Positions 46,161 through 61,008 of a stretch of 64,000 nucleotides of DNA are shown one piece after another. The notes beneath the pieces were generated by a model that saw nothing but the letters and a program-made list of their open reading frames with translations, ran no database searches and had not been told where the DNA came from. Within the stretch, counting starts at the first letter, position 1. Every line of letters starts with the position of its first letter. The translations under genes were made by a program, and so were the position numbers. The stretch spans positions 160,808,267 to 160,872,266 of the forward strand of contig OU015496.1 in NCBI GenBank assembly GCA_907164885.2, written 5' to 3'. Source of the stretch: Dolomedes plantarius (lineage: Eukaryota > Arthropoda > Arachnida > Araneae > Dolomedidae).

Positions 46161-46648
46161 AGATTTTTTTGTGGCCAACCAACACACCCAGAAAAATTCG
46201 GACAGCCAGGAAAACTGCCAAATGCAGCCAAAAACTCCAAGACACCAAGAAAAACTGTCAATGCTTTATTTAATTTATATATTTTTTATTTTTATGTTAC
46301 AATTTATACCTCTTCTGAAATGCATTGTTAACTAATAAATGCTATATATTTGAAAGGTGTGACCCTCCGCTAACCTCCGCTTACACAAAGAGGCCCCCTG
46401 GACAAAACAATTATCCTCCCCTGAACTAAGAAATGATTAAATAGAAAATTTGAAACAGAGATCGGCATGATTGTACCCTTGGATATTCTTGATTGTTCTA
46501 GAAATGGAAAACTATATGCAGATATCAATTTTTCCGATTTGCAATCATCAAGACTACATAGTTGAAATTTTCTATAATTTTTTATACACACTGCTGTATG
46601 TATCAATATAGCTGTTTCTGGGTTCCCCAAGTATATTACATACATATA

Positions 46649-47872
46649 CACTATCTGGCCAAAAGTATCTGGACAACCCATAGAAAAGTGGATCTGGAAG
46701 ATGACGTAATTTGATGCGTAACCGAAAGCTATAAAAGTGTTGGTAGGGGTTTGTTAGGTCATATTTATGCGTTTGTCAGACAATGAGTAAGTCAAAGGAG
46801 CTTAGTGACATTGATCGTGGCATTATAGGGGGATTTCACCTTTGTGAGAAATCAGTTCGTGAAATTTCAGATATTCTACAGAAGCCAAAATCCACTGTGA
46901 GTGATGTAATTGTGAAGTGGAAACGTCGAGGCAGTGAAACTGCAGAAAACCGATGTGACAGGCCGAAAAAATTAGTGAACGCAACCGTAGAACTCTGAAA
47001 AGTGTAGTGAAACAAAATCGCAAGTCATAGTTCATTGAAATCACTCAGGAATTCCAAAGTTCATCAGGCGTTTGTGCTAGCAGCAGGACTGTTCGTTGAG
47101 AGTTAAAAAACCTGGGAATTCATCGTCGTTCAGCCGCTCACAAGCCGAACATCACTCCCCAGAATGCGAAGCGTCGATTGCAATGGTGCAGAGATCACAC
47201 GTCATTGGACTATGGACATGTGGAAAAATGATCTTTTGAGTGATGAATCTCGCTTTACAATCTGGCAGTCCGATGGACCTCCTCTAGCGGATGCCCTCGA
47301 GCGCTTATTACGTGACTGCATTGTGCAGACTGTTAAGTTTGTTGGTGGCAGCATCATGTTGTGGGGGTGTTTTTCATGGATTGACCTGGGTTCCTTAGTT
47401 ACTGTGGTTGGAAACATGAACTCTGAGATGTATGTGGACATTCTGGACAATTCTGCTCTCCCAACTGTATGGCAATAGTTCGGGGAAGGGCCATTTCTCT
47501 TCCGGCAGGAAAACTGCTCCATTCACACATCGAGACTTGCGCAGGCGTGATTTGACGAAATGGGTGTTCAAAAACTGGACTGGCCTTCTAAGGGCCCCGA
47601 TCTCAATCCCATTGAACACCTTTGAGATGAATTATAACGCAGATTACGTAGCCATACAAATCGTCCATCCTCACTGCCAGTACTCACTTCAGCTGTGATG
47701 GACGCCTGGAAGTCAATTCCTATGGACACCTATCAGAAACTGGTGGAAAGTCTCCCCAGATTTGTGCAGGCTGTCATCGATGCAAAAGAAGGACCAACAT
47801 CATATTAATATATGCCTCAGGACTCCCCGAGTCCGTACCACTGGGCATCTGGATACATTTGGACAGATAGCG
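46649..47872 (+). pseudogene. Tc1-type element, decayed
   Basis: Left end CACTATCTGGCCAAAAGTAT and right end read inward CGCTATCTGTCCAAATGTAT, flanked by TA. The transposase starts at 46783 (MSKSKELSDIDRGIIGGFHL, SVREISDILQKPKSTVSDVI) and breaks after ~70 codons; later blocks are LLSDESRFTIWQSDG, GGSIMLWGCFSWIDLGSL and an NCSIH segment. It ends only 152 bases before receptor exon 9. Confidence 0.85.
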
Positions 47873-47874
47873 TA

Positions 47875-47876
47875 TG

Positions 47877-47952
<76 letters not shown>
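47875..47952. repeat. (TA)n microsatellite
   Basis: AT repeat lying 70 bases before the exon 9 acceptor. Confidence 0.95.
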
Positions 47953-47955
<3 letters not shown>

Positions 47956-48024
47956 TTTTTTGGTGTTGTAAGCATTATGACTACATAGTATGAATTCATA
48001 GTTAAAATTCTTTTTAAAATTTAG

Positions 48025-48110
48025 TACAAACTTTTAAATGTATCAAGATAGCTGATTTTGGGTTGGCCAAGTTCGTATATGAAGAAGATGATGAAGATGA
48101 AGCTAGAAAG
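48025..48110 (+). CDS. Egfr-like: Receptor kinase exon 9 (DFG and activation loop)
   Basis: Acceptor AAATTTAG, donor gtaaac; two bases plus 28 codons. [20 protein letters not shown] includes DFG 376-378; the loop continues EARK. Human EGFR has 15 residues between LAK and VPI, with the regulatory tyrosine; here there are 13, six of them acidic in one block, and no tyrosine at that point (a Tyr lies much closer to DFG). Confidence 0.93.
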
Positions 48111-48227
48111 GTAAACTAGAACGACATTAAAATTATTATAATCCTAGCTAGTATGTTTTTAAAAAACTAATTAATTTAAGATTTTACTTTAAATGTAAGT
48201 TTTTTATATTTGATATTTCTTTTGTAG

Positions 48228-48303
48228 ATGCCAATAATGTGGCTAGCTTTGGAATGCTTTCAGAGTAAAACTTTTACCCATAAAACCGATGTGTGGGCTT
48301 TCG
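48228..48303 (+). CDS. Egfr-like: Receptor kinase exon 10 (P+1 loop)
   Basis: Acceptor CTTTTGTAG, donor gtaaga; 25 codons plus 1 base. MPIMWLALECFQSKTFTHKT, DVWAFG. The ALE (in place of APE) is ErbB-specific. The usual Lys of PIKW is Met here. Confidence 0.95.
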
Positions 48304-48376
48304 GTAAGACTTTTTCAATACATTAATTTTGATCATAATCGTCTATGTAATGCTGTTTCTTATTCACATATAATAT

Positions 48377-48420
<44 letters not shown>

Positions 48421-48595
48421 GCAAAGGTTGACCGTAGTGCTATGAATCAACAACTATTATTATAATTGTTTGAAAATAATTTTTTATCATATTTGTTTAT
48501 AACTTATTTGTGTATGATTTTGTCCAAAGAAATTGAAAAATTCAGCTTCGTTTGGTGTATTTATAATAAATCATTTTCATTCTATGTCATTTGAG

Positions 48596-48751
48596 GTGTT
48601 ACTGCATGGGAATTGTTTACCTATGGCGGAAAACCCTACGAAAATATTAAACCGATTAAACCGAGACCACTTTTCGACTTCCTTCAGAAAGGAGATCGGC
48701 TGCCACAACCTTCTATCTCTACTGCTGAGGTGTATACGATCATGATTGAAT
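48596..48751 (+). CDS. Egfr-like: Receptor kinase exon 11 (helices F to H)
   Basis: Acceptor CATTTGAG, donor gtaagt; 2 bases, 51 codons, 1 base. [20 protein letters not shown] then [18 protein letters not shown]. The segment between KPY and the LPQP box is about three residues longer than in human EGFR. Confidence 0.95.
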
Positions 48752-49268
48752 GTAAGTTTATTTAAATGCTTTTCGCTATGATTTCAATTACATAATTTCT
48801 AATATAAGCAGGAAACAGATTTTTTCAGATTGGCTGTTCTTGAAAGTAGATTGTAAAATTATTTTCTAAAATTTATGAATATGGGTCATTTAAAAATTAA
48901 ATTTATATTCTAGCATTATTAGACTTTATTGTAAATTTTTTACCTAAGATATATTTGAAACAAATTATTAAAAACAAAATTGTTAGTTACAATTAATTTG
49001 ACATGGCCCAGAAATCAATAGTAATAATAATTAGCTATTTCTAGTAAAGACTGAAACTTCCAATAAGGATTATATTAAAGTTGTAGAGGAGCTATCTGAC
49101 TTACGAAATTTTCCAAGATTTGCCTGAGCTTGGAAAGACAGGCTAGAAATCCGATTAATCGTCGATTTCTGAATGTTTGCATCCTATTCAAATTCTTGGT
49201 GAGCCAACACTTAAAGATTTTTGCAATCTGCCCTTTTCTGATTCATTTTTTTTTCATATTGTGATTAG

Positions 49269-49510
49269 GTTGGCTTCCTAAAGCAGAATTACGACCGACA
49301 TTCACAGAACTCGATGACAGGTTCTCGAAGATGGCTCGTCACCCCAATAGATATCTAGTCATTGAAAATGACAAACTCATGCAGCTGCCACCCTTTTCAC
49401 CTTGTGATGTCAAAGACTTGATTCGGTCCCTTGGGATCAATGCCCCTGGTATACCTATGGATGCAGAAAGATATCTTCATCTAAATTTAAATAAAGTTCA
49501 TACGACTGAG
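49269..49510 (+). CDS. Egfr-like: Receptor kinase exon 12 (end of kinase domain)
   Basis: Acceptor GTGATTAG, donor gtatat; 2 bases plus 80 codons. CWLPKAELRPTFTELDDRFS closes the kinase domain (invariant Arg in LRP); KMARHPNRYLVIENDKLMQL and the DAERYL segment are the ErbB signature after it (human: DADEYL). Confidence 0.95.
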
Positions 49511-49725
49511 GTATATTTATTGGTTAAAAGCATGGTTATTCAGATTTTTTCTTCTTTCTATTTTGTGCATGCTTCTCGTTTTCGTTACCTATCAATATTT
49601 TATAAATCTTGGTGTCGTTGGAAGTTTCCTACATAAATGATTTTTTATTTTAATTTAAGAGTAAATAAATTAAAAATTCAAGAATATTCACTCATTTATA
49701 ATATAATTGTTTACTATTCTATATA

Positions 49726-50318
49726 CAGGGTGGTTATAATAAAAGTTCAACTTTGAAATGGTCGTAAAAGGAAAACTACTGGACCAAATGTTATCAAACT
49801 TGGTAATAAATTAAAAGAGGTCATGTGAATTTCTTTTCCGAAAAAAAAAGTTAAAAAGCTCACCACTAGGGGGGAAAATGGCGCTGTATGCAATATTGCT
49901 AAACGAAATAAGACATGAAGACATCGGTTTAAAACGTGTTTAATCGTTTTAAATCGATATCTTCATGTCTTAGGGTCGAATTCAGGCTTCAAAATTCACA
50001 AATTAGCGATCTGTAAGAAATTGATTTCCGGAATGCACACACTTTAAACGGAAATTTTGTTTAAGTCAATGTTTCTTAAGGGTATACAAAATGCTAAATC
50101 TGTGTAACAAAAGGTTAAGTTAGATTCCGACCCTTATTTCGTTTAATAATATTGCATACAACGTCATTTTCCCCCTGGTGGCGAGTTTTTCAACTTTTTT
50201 TCGGCGGAAAAAAATTCCCATGACCTCCTTTAAACTATTACCAAGTTTGCTAACATTTGGTCCAGTAGTTTTCTTTTTAGGATCACTTCAAAGTGGAACT
50301 TTAATTATAACCACCCTC
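49726..50318. mobile_element. Fold-back MITE with ~190-bp arms
   Basis: Left arm starts CAGGGTGGTTATAATAAAAG; the right arm read inward starts GAGGGTGGTTATAATTAAAG, and the arms stay complementary through AACTACTGGACCAAATGTTA to CACCASBDGGGGGAAAATG-type sequence. TA flanks both ends. About 210 bases of unpaired centre, itself partly AT-rich and palindromic. No frame. Confidence 0.85.
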
Positions 50319-50624
50319 TATATAAAAAATTATTTTTATCAGTCTTAAAGAATTGCCATTAAGCAGAGATAACCCCAAAAACTCCACAGTTATTTAGAAT
50401 GTTTAAGAAAAAATCTGCGAATTTTAGCTTCTAATATCAGCACTAAGTTTAACACTAAGTACTATCGATATGTCCATAGAGCGCAAATAAATAAAGAATC
50501 TGTATAAGAGTAAACATAAAAAAAATAAAAACTATTCATTTTTTTACCTAAGGCGCGGTAGAAAATGTAATGGTGAATGACGTTGAAAAACCTTATGGAC
50601 TTTCTGCCAACATTGTCTGCCAAT

Positions 50625-53170
<2,546 letters not shown>

Positions 53171-53357
53171 CCTGAATATGAAAATATATACAATCCGACC
53201 CATTTGACTCACATGGAGAATATTCCGCAGTCTGCCGAGCTGATGCCTGTCTTATCATTACCAGGCACCTCCTCTGACTGGCATACTGGGGAACCCCATT
53301 CGGATCAGCCACCTGCACCAAGTCGTTTCCGAGATCCACTCAATGCCATTGGAAAAG
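53171..53357 (+). CDS. Egfr-like: Receptor kinase exon 13 (tail)
   Basis: Acceptor ACTTCCAG, donor gttagt; 62 codons plus 1 base. It starts PEYENIYNP: Tyr555 in YENI fits the pY-x-N motif of GRB2-type SH2 domains. The rest is Pro/Ser-rich. Confidence 0.88.
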
Positions 53358-53461
53358 GTTAGTACATCGGTTTCCGGGGGGAAGGGGGGTTAATTTTGCC
53401 CTGTATTTCTGGATGAATTAAGATTGATCCACTGCATACAAAATCATTACACCTTTTTTAA

Positions 53462-54056
53462 CCCTTAAGTGAGCGAGCCAATTTTTGAAACCCCGGCAAT
53501 CGCGCGCGGCACAAAGTGCAACATCTTTTTCAACCTGAATTATTCCTTTTGCAATGAACTTTTTTTTTTGAAATTGAAACTAATAATTCTGCGTTTTATG
53601 AAAAGATTTAAAATGTTGATAATATTGAGAAATGTGTATAATTAAAGGCCAAAGAATGCAGATACAGTCGCCTTATTTCAAAACTGTACTGTTTATTGGA
53701 TCTAAGGGCAACTAGCGAATTCATTCCAGTTATATCCAAAATCCAAAAAAAAAAAACAATGATATTGTCCATCTTCGTGATGTGCGGGATACCTTACAAT
53801 AGCTGCACATTTGATTGACAACATCAAATCCTGCTTTTGAAGTACTGTAATCCAGTATAATCGCTGGTTTACCAAGGTTAAATCCCGACAAACAAAGAAT
53901 AGAAAGGAATGCAAGGGTCAGAAAATCAGACATGCATTAGAAAGGGTGTAGCTATAAATAGAAACTGCTTAGAACATTCAAACCTTACATATAAAAACAA
54001 ACAATTCAGATTTACGAAAATGTTGCACTTTGTACACGGCCGCGCCCGCTGAAAGG
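53462..54056 (-). mobile_element. piggyBac-type remnant
   Basis: TTAA at 53458-53461 and 54057-54060 flank ends CCCTTAAGTG and, read inward, CCTTTCAGCGGG; both arms carry GCGCGGC and CACAAAGTGCAACAT-type sequence. At 53933-53700 minus-strand frames give LGKPAIILDYSTSKAGFDVV, NQMCSYCKVSRTSRRWTIS and, one frame over, LDFGYNWNEF, the C-terminal part of piggyBac transposases. The catalytic core is missing. Confidence 0.85.
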
Positions 54057-54448
54057 TTAAATATATTTTCTCACTATTTTTTCAACACATTTTCCACGTT
54101 TTCGAACTCAATTCTTTATTTTCCTTTCTTTTTCTTAAACTGTCCTACTTGTCAGAAATCTTTTCTCTAAAAAGTTGTATATGGATCTATATAAAAAGTG
54201 ATAACCAAAATATACTGTGTTGCGTGCCTAGAAAATGTGATATAAAAATGCATAGAACATACCCCCCGTGGGAGGGGTCAGAGATGCAAATATATTCACC
54301 TCTGGTGTACCTCAGCAACCTTAGACCTAGGACTTATCAACTTAGAGCCAATAAGTACCCATCTCTTTTTTCTTCGTGAGAAGACCATAACTAGGAGGAA
54401 TTTGACATCCTAGGCTTCTTGGTATGCTGGAGGTGTTCATATCTATGT

Positions 54449-54593
54449 CATTGGCGGCTCCAGGGGGGGGGGAAATAGGGGCAATTTCCCCTTCCAAGAA
54501 AGCCCGGTGGATTTTTTTTATATAGCTTTAAATTATATAATCGTAGACCTAATACTAAATGAGTTTAAATTTAAAATGAGACGATATTTATTT

Positions 54594-54648
<55 letters not shown>

Positions 54649-54724
54649 TTATTTATATATATATAACACAAAGAGCTAATGTTGCCCCCCCCCAAAAAAA
54701 AACTCTGGACTGGAGCCGCCCCTG
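54449..54724. mobile_element. hAT-type MITE
   Basis: Right end read inward CAGGGGCGGCTCCAGTCCAG; left end CATTGGCGGCTCCAGGGGGG. Flanks ATCTATGT (54441-54448) and ATCTACGT (54725-54732) are an 8-bp target duplication with one difference. A (TA)n tract (54597-54664) fills the centre. Confidence 0.75.
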
Positions 54725-56452
54725 ATCTACGTAGTATATTTAAGAAATCTGCTGTGAAATTGTACATTGGCAAATAAACTAAAAGGTTTTAAAATTAATT
54801 TTTTAATTAAAAAATGAAAGTTTATTTTACTCTTACTGTAAAATTCTATTAAAAATCCTTTTAAAAGAAATGGTTTCCTTTTTTAAAAATAATTTTCTAC
54901 TTTTTCTTTCACATTCTTACCTTTTCCAAACAAATTTCCCGATTTTTCTACTTAAAAATTCCCTTTTCTAGAAAATAAAAATTACATTTTCCTACTTTTA
55001 TTAATTTTTAACAACATTTCACATATGTTATCTCTTGACGCTAAATATTATTTCTTCCATTGCGTGTTGAAAATTTTAACTCATTTGCAAATGAATTGAA
55101 TGTGATAGTACACGATTTCCCTCAACCTACTTAGTTATCAAAAATGCAGGAAGGTTAAAAACTTTACAGTCCCTGGAGTTCTTCAGATTTTGTGATCTGC
55201 CAGACTTCTAATTTTTAATAGTGAATTTTGTGTATCCTCTGCCCACATTAGAATTTTAAAACTGCATTTAAAATTCTTTCAGTGGGCATAGCATCCTTAA
55301 AAGTGCTTGATTTCATATTTTTAATGTCCTTAAAAGTAAGTTCTTAAGTTTTTTTTTGTGGTTTTGTAAAACTGCTTATTTTTTTGTAATTCTCCAGCGG
55401 TCATTTTTTTCTCTCAACTAAAAAAGTGGTTTTCTGCTCTGTATTTAAAGTGAGCAGGTATAAAATTTGAACTGTGTAACAGTGAAATAAACTGCTTGTT
55501 TCTCGTGCAGGAATTAAGGAGGTAAATTCTACAAATGCCCTAAATTTAAAAACTAGTGTTTTCAGAAAATGATCATGAATTTTATGAAATGTAATTTGTA
55601 TGATATGAATTTGTATGGAACTGTATGAAATATAAATAATTCAATTTTTTCAGCATTATATATTTTTTTTACATCATGCATGTCAATGTAGAATTTTTCC
55701 TCCATAGTACTTCATTTTGATGTTCATAAGATGAGTGAAAAAATTACAATTACTCCATTAAATAATATAGTAAAAGTAATTTTCAGTTTTCATGCAATGG
55801 TTTTTATTTATGCTTTAAATTTAACGTAATCTTATTAAGAAACTTTTTGATTGCTTTTCAATAAAATTTATGCTGGTTACAAACCCTGTTATTAGTCAGA
55901 AAATGTGCATATGAATAAAGCAATTATTGGTGTTTTACTAATAAATTTTTCTTATTTGTTCTGAAAATAATTATATTATAACTGTTTTTATTTTACATAT
56001 CATTTCATTAGTTTTCTTATTTATGTTAAAAATTTTATATATTGTATACATACATATCTAGAGCAGTCACACTAAATATTTTAGGAGAAAGAGACAATTT
56101 TTGCTTGTGTTTAGTATTATTTTAATATTTGCATAGTGTTGTCAATATACTAGGATCTTTCTTGTGGCAATTTCTTATCTTTTAACAATACATATTCAGA
56201 GAAGGCATACACAATACTTCAGCGATATGAGACCTTATTCAAATGTATTTCTATTTTTCATAATATTTGGAGAGTGTAGACAATATACTAGTCTCTCGAG
56301 ATTGATCGTATGTGCCTTTAAAATCACTAAAAGACCAACTTTTTTATTATTATTGAAAACACATTGCACTTGCACATATTACGGTAGTGCTAGTGTATGC
56401 TTATTTAGACTGCATGTCTTTCGTTTTCATAAGTGGTTGCCATATATTGTAG
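54725..56452. other. Intron, no recognised feature
   Basis: AT-rich. The open frame running into exon 14 from 56164 is not continued by any acceptor and is not called coding. Confidence 0.6.
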
Positions 56453-56599
56453 ATGACGAGTACACATTAGGTTCTGAGAAGTACCTAAGTTATCATCCAG
56501 CACTGCAAGTTGACGAGGAAGGCTATTTAGAGCCCAATTCTTCTGCACATGATCCTTCTGTTCGGAATGTGAACATCACGGATGATACACATTTGCCAG
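56453..56599 (+). CDS. Egfr-like: Receptor kinase exon 14 (tail)
   Basis: Acceptor ATATTGTAG, donor gtacct; 2 bases, 48 codons, 1 base. DEYTLGSEKYLSYHPALQVD and EEGYLEPNSS hold several tyrosines in acidic context, as in ErbB tails. Confidence 0.85.
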
Positions 56600-56861
56600 G
56601 TACCTATAAAATTTGCTCTATTTTTCGAAAATTATTATTAGGCAGAAAAGTTTTACATTGAACGAGATCTTATTTTTAAAGCTAAAATTGAATTGGCAGC
56701 AGGAGGCTCGATTTTCTCATTAACATAGCTCAATTTCAGCCCCTGAATCATGAGTAGTAATAATGCGTAGTTTTTTAAATGATTAAGTCCTTTAAATTCT
56801 ATTTCTTCAAAATCAGTAATTAATGCTATGAATAAATAGTTCTCCCTTTTTGGTATTACAA

Positions 56862-57498
56862 AAGTTCTGATATCTGACAATGGGACCTACTTCACCTCTC
56901 AAGAATTTCAAAATTTTCTAATGAACTTAAATATACAGCATAATAAATCTTCAATTTATTACCCACCAAGTAATGGTCTTCTAGAAAGAGCGCATAAAAC
57001 ATTAAAAGAATCTGTGGCTTGCATTTCTTCTCATGCTTTCCAATGGGCTGACAATTTGCTCTATTTTACACTTTTTTATAACAATTCCTCCCATTCTGCT
57101 ACTGTTTTTTTCTCCCGCTCAATTGTTTTTCTCGAGAGAACTTAATACTACCATTCAACTTAATTTTGATCCGCAAACATGTCAGGATTATCCAGAATAT
57201 TTTTCAAAACAACAAAAGTTGATTGAACAATCTCGCAAAGCTGTTCAGGAGTACGAAACGACGTTACTAGATAGTAAAAATGACAAAAACTCTAATATAA
57301 ATAATTCAACTTTCAAAATTGAAGACACTGTTTTTTTAAAGGCTTTTATCACTCCTACTGCTCTAGCTCCAAAATTTCTTGGTTCCAAAGATTCTAAAAG
57401 AATTTAGAAACAAAAATTTTCTCATTCAATATTTAAATGATTCTAATGCTAAGCCAATAAAAATCCATCAATCAAAATTATGTAAAGTGCCTTCATAA
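56862..57498 (+). pseudogene. Ty3-type integrase fragment
   Basis: VLISDNGTYFTSQEFQNFLM (second catalytic Asp) and YYPPSNGLLERAHKTLKESV (Glu) show DD35E spacing. A frameshift in a T run near 57106 is followed by SPAQLFFSRELNTTIQLNFD, and KIEDTVFLKAFITPTALAPK is the GPY/F-like tail. No RT, gag or LTR is attached. Confidence 0.85.
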
Positions 57499-57789
57499 AG
57501 ACCAGCTATTGAATAACTTATCATCGAATATTCATAGTTTAATCTTAAACCATTTTTTATCTTCTTTCTTTTCTCATAAACTTTTACTTGTTTAACATGT
57601 ATTTATGTCAAATGTGTTCCTTTATACAAGAAATTCATAGCTCTCTAAGCCTATGTATCTCTGCAATAATGCAGCAATAATTTTCCTTTGTGTGTGTAAT
57701 CTCATGTTTTGTGTATATATATATAATGCTCTGTATAACCTAATGTTTACATATATGCATATCATTTATGTCACTTTAATTAAGAGTCT

Positions 57790-58838
57790 ATGACCTTAAT
57801 TATAGATTTTATTAGTGGATACTTTAGCGCGTCGTAGGACCTGTGCGTCTCGGGAACTTTCTAGGGGGTGCCACTTCTTTCTTCTAAAAGTATGTCTCTT
57901 GTTCCATGTTGTTCACCCACCATAATCAAAGCTACTTCTTCTGTTGTGAGTGCATTGAATTACCTCTTATGTTCACCGCGTGGGGTTTTGTCCGCTACGA
58001 TTACAAATTTGAATTCCGAGCTAATCTCATCGATACCCGATTTAATGCTCTGGATGTAGCAGTTGTGATTATGCAGCGTACCTTTCAACTGCAGTACTAT
58101 GTCTCGTTTGGTTTGTGGTATGTTCTTACAGCGATTCTCTGCTTGTTGTGTACTATCTCCAACAAAGCAAATTTACAAAAATTTCTTCCCTCGGTAGAGG
58201 CTGCAGACTGCCGATGCGGTGATAAACCCGACCCTGTTCCTTAAATGTAGGCATGTACCCGGGCTCTATAATTTCTTTCGCTGTGCCAAAAGAGGCCATC
58301 TGGAAACAGGAATTGTAGCTTCTTACATTTGAAAGAAAAAGTTTAGCTTCTGGTGAATTTCCATTTAATAAAGAACATAGGGGCTCAGGTGGGTCCATCA
58401 ACTGTGGCAGTTGAGCCTTTCCTCCGTTGCAACACATACCTGTGTCTTCACCTTTCCACTTCTTTGATCCCCAGTATTGGCATGTTTCAGACATAGATCC
58501 AGTGGTAGATGAAGGATCAGATACGTAATTTGCCGATGGGTCGTAATGAAAATCTGCATTTTCAAAATTTGTGTACATGCGCATTCGAGCAGCACTTCTT
58601 CTAGTTCTAACCTACTGTAGTCTCGCTTCTCTTTCCGGGTTCTAATCTATTTCAATTCATTTTTGATGCTGTCGCTTGTTTTCTTTCTGTATCGCTTCTC
58701 ATTCCGGGTTCGATTCACTTTCTCTTCTCCTTTGCTCTCGTTGTCTCTTCTGTCGCTGTTGAGTTCAAAGAGTTTCTTTTTTCCGGGAGGCTGTGGCATC
58801 TTTAAAGAGTAATGCTCAGAACATAAAATGTTAGGCAC
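57790..58838 (-). pseudogene. Helitron Rep (helicase-like) N-terminal fragment
   Basis: From 58800 on the minus strand: MPQPPGKKKLFELNSDRRDN with a charged leader, then after stops and a shift MRMYTNFENADFHYDPSANY, CQYWGSKKWKGE, GMCCNGGKAQLPQLMDPPEP, LKSLL-type sequence, YNSCFQMASFGTAKEIIEPG, MPTFKEQGRVYHRIGSLQPL, then in another frame IPQTKRDIVLQLKGTLHNHN and FKFVIVADKTPRGEHKRQFN, EVALIMVGEQ and the shifted end ALKYPL-like block. This is the conserved region before the HUH nuclease of Helitron proteins. The nuclease and helicase are absent. Confidence 0.82.
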
Positions 58839-58889
58839 AAAATAAAAGAAAGAAAAAAGCTCATAACTATAAATGAAAGACCCTGAAAT

Positions 58890-59118
58890 AAAACTGAGAT
58901 TAAAATCAAAAGTGAAAAATTACATTAAATGAAATCAAAAGTATGTTTTAAAATTATAGAAATACAAAAACCAAATAAATTACTAAAAAAGTTTGCCTTA
59001 AAACTGAGATTAAATTCAAAAGTGCAGAATTATAGAAAATGAAATCAAAAGGAAGTTTTAAAATTATAGAAATACAAAAACAGAATTAAATTACGAACTG
59101 AAAAAGTTTGCCTAAAAT
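58890..59118. repeat. Two-unit tandem repeat
   Basis: Units of about 110-119 bp (58890-58999, 59000-59118), each starting AAACTGAGATTAAAWTCAAA and ending GTTTGCCT. A third start at 59119 fades out. It sits upstream of the Helitron fragment. Confidence 0.75.
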
Positions 59119-59709
59119 AAAACTGAGATGGAAATTGCAATTAAATAAAATAATAATATAAAATAAATAATACAATTAATAATCTATACTAATAATACAA
59201 TATAAAATAAAAAATACAATTAATTAATATAATTTTAACATTAAATCACTAAAAAATTTTTATAGAGCTTATGAATACCAACATAATTCATGAATTCTTC
59301 CGATGATTTGAAGATATGAAAATAATGCAGATGTTTCCAAATTATAATGGTTAAACTTTAGTCTTAAGTGAACGCTTTGTTAACTATTATTGAATTATGT
59401 GGCTTGGCAGGTAGCTCCCTAATAACTATTTTTTATATTTGTGTTAAATAACTTTATTTAATATTACGCGCATCAATTTTAATTCATGTTTGCTTGCAGA
59501 ATGGCAACGACTTTTTGGTAAAAATTGAAATAAATATTGTAGTATAGGGTTATTGTCATTGTCATTAGTATCTGCATTTGTTAATAATTAAAAAGGACTT
59601 ATAGAAGAGTTACAAATGACGCCATTTGGAGCAAATAGAACCGCAAATAGAACCTTAGTGCAAATAGAACCAAATAATGCATAACAAATTTAAATTTGTT
59701 TTCTAGAAT

Positions 59710-60182
59710 AAAATTTTAAATTCGTACTTCGAGGGGCACGTACTCACCGTCTGCACTACCTGTGTGCCGAATTTCATGGCTGTAAGGGCCATAGATTCGT
59801 CTGGAATCTACTATAATAATTTCATAAAAGTCGCATTTTTAGTTCATCAACTTATGCGGTCTCCTATATTACTACCTAATTTACATGTGGCCTCTAATGG
59901 TAAAAAGGTTTCCCACCTCTGGGTTATACTAATAAAAGGAAGTGTTTCTCTGTTTGTCTGCAGCCTCCAGACGAATCTATGGCCCTTACAGCCATGAAAT
60001 TCGGCACACAGGTAGTGCAGACGGTGAGTACGTGCCCCTCGAAGTACGAATTTAAAATACGAATTTTAAATTTTTACCATTTTCTTTTTACCATTAGAGG
60101 CCACATGTAAATTAAGTAGTAATAAAGGAGACCGCATAAGTTGATGAACTAAAAATGCTACTTTTATGAAATTATTATAGTT
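59710..60182. repeat. Permuted inverted repeat (A-B-A'-B')
   Basis: A (~59719-59805, AATTCGTACTTCGAGGGGCA to GATTCGTCTGG) recurs inverted at ~59968-60050; B (~59806-59912, ACTATAATAATTTCATAAAA to CTAATGGTAAAAAG) recurs inverted at ~60080-60182. The second pair is in the order A' then B', so the arms are circular permutations and not a simple hairpin. The sequence ACTAATAAAAGGAAGTGTTT before A' looks like a Helitron-type start. Confidence 0.75.
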
Positions 60183-60802
<620 letters not shown>

Positions 60803-60900
60803 GACCTAGGGATGTGCAATCAACCAGTCAGAGTCCCGAAGGTTACCTCTCGATGGATGGCAGTAGTGCAAACAAGCAGCCACCGACACCGCATTCCTAA
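60803..60900 (+). CDS. Egfr-like: Receptor kinase exon 15 (C-terminus and stop)
   Basis: Acceptor TTTCCATAG; 2 bases, 31 codons and TAA at 60898-60900. SPEGYLSMDGSS: Tyr678 in YLSM fits the pY-x-x-M motif bound by PI3K p85. Ends PPTPHS. Confidence 0.88.
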
Positions 60901-61008
60901 CGGCTTCCTCGCAAAGAAGTTGTATCCTAATATGTGAGTACGAAACGGGAACAACTATCTGTGCCCATACCATAGAAATGAAACAACTGTATAATTATTT
61001 TTGAAAAG

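Noticed and set aside
56164..56452. Open frame continuing upstream of receptor exon 14
   Set aside because: The frame passes the acceptor at 56451-56452 by chance; phase with exon 13 requires starting at 56453, and the upstream part is not ErbB-like.
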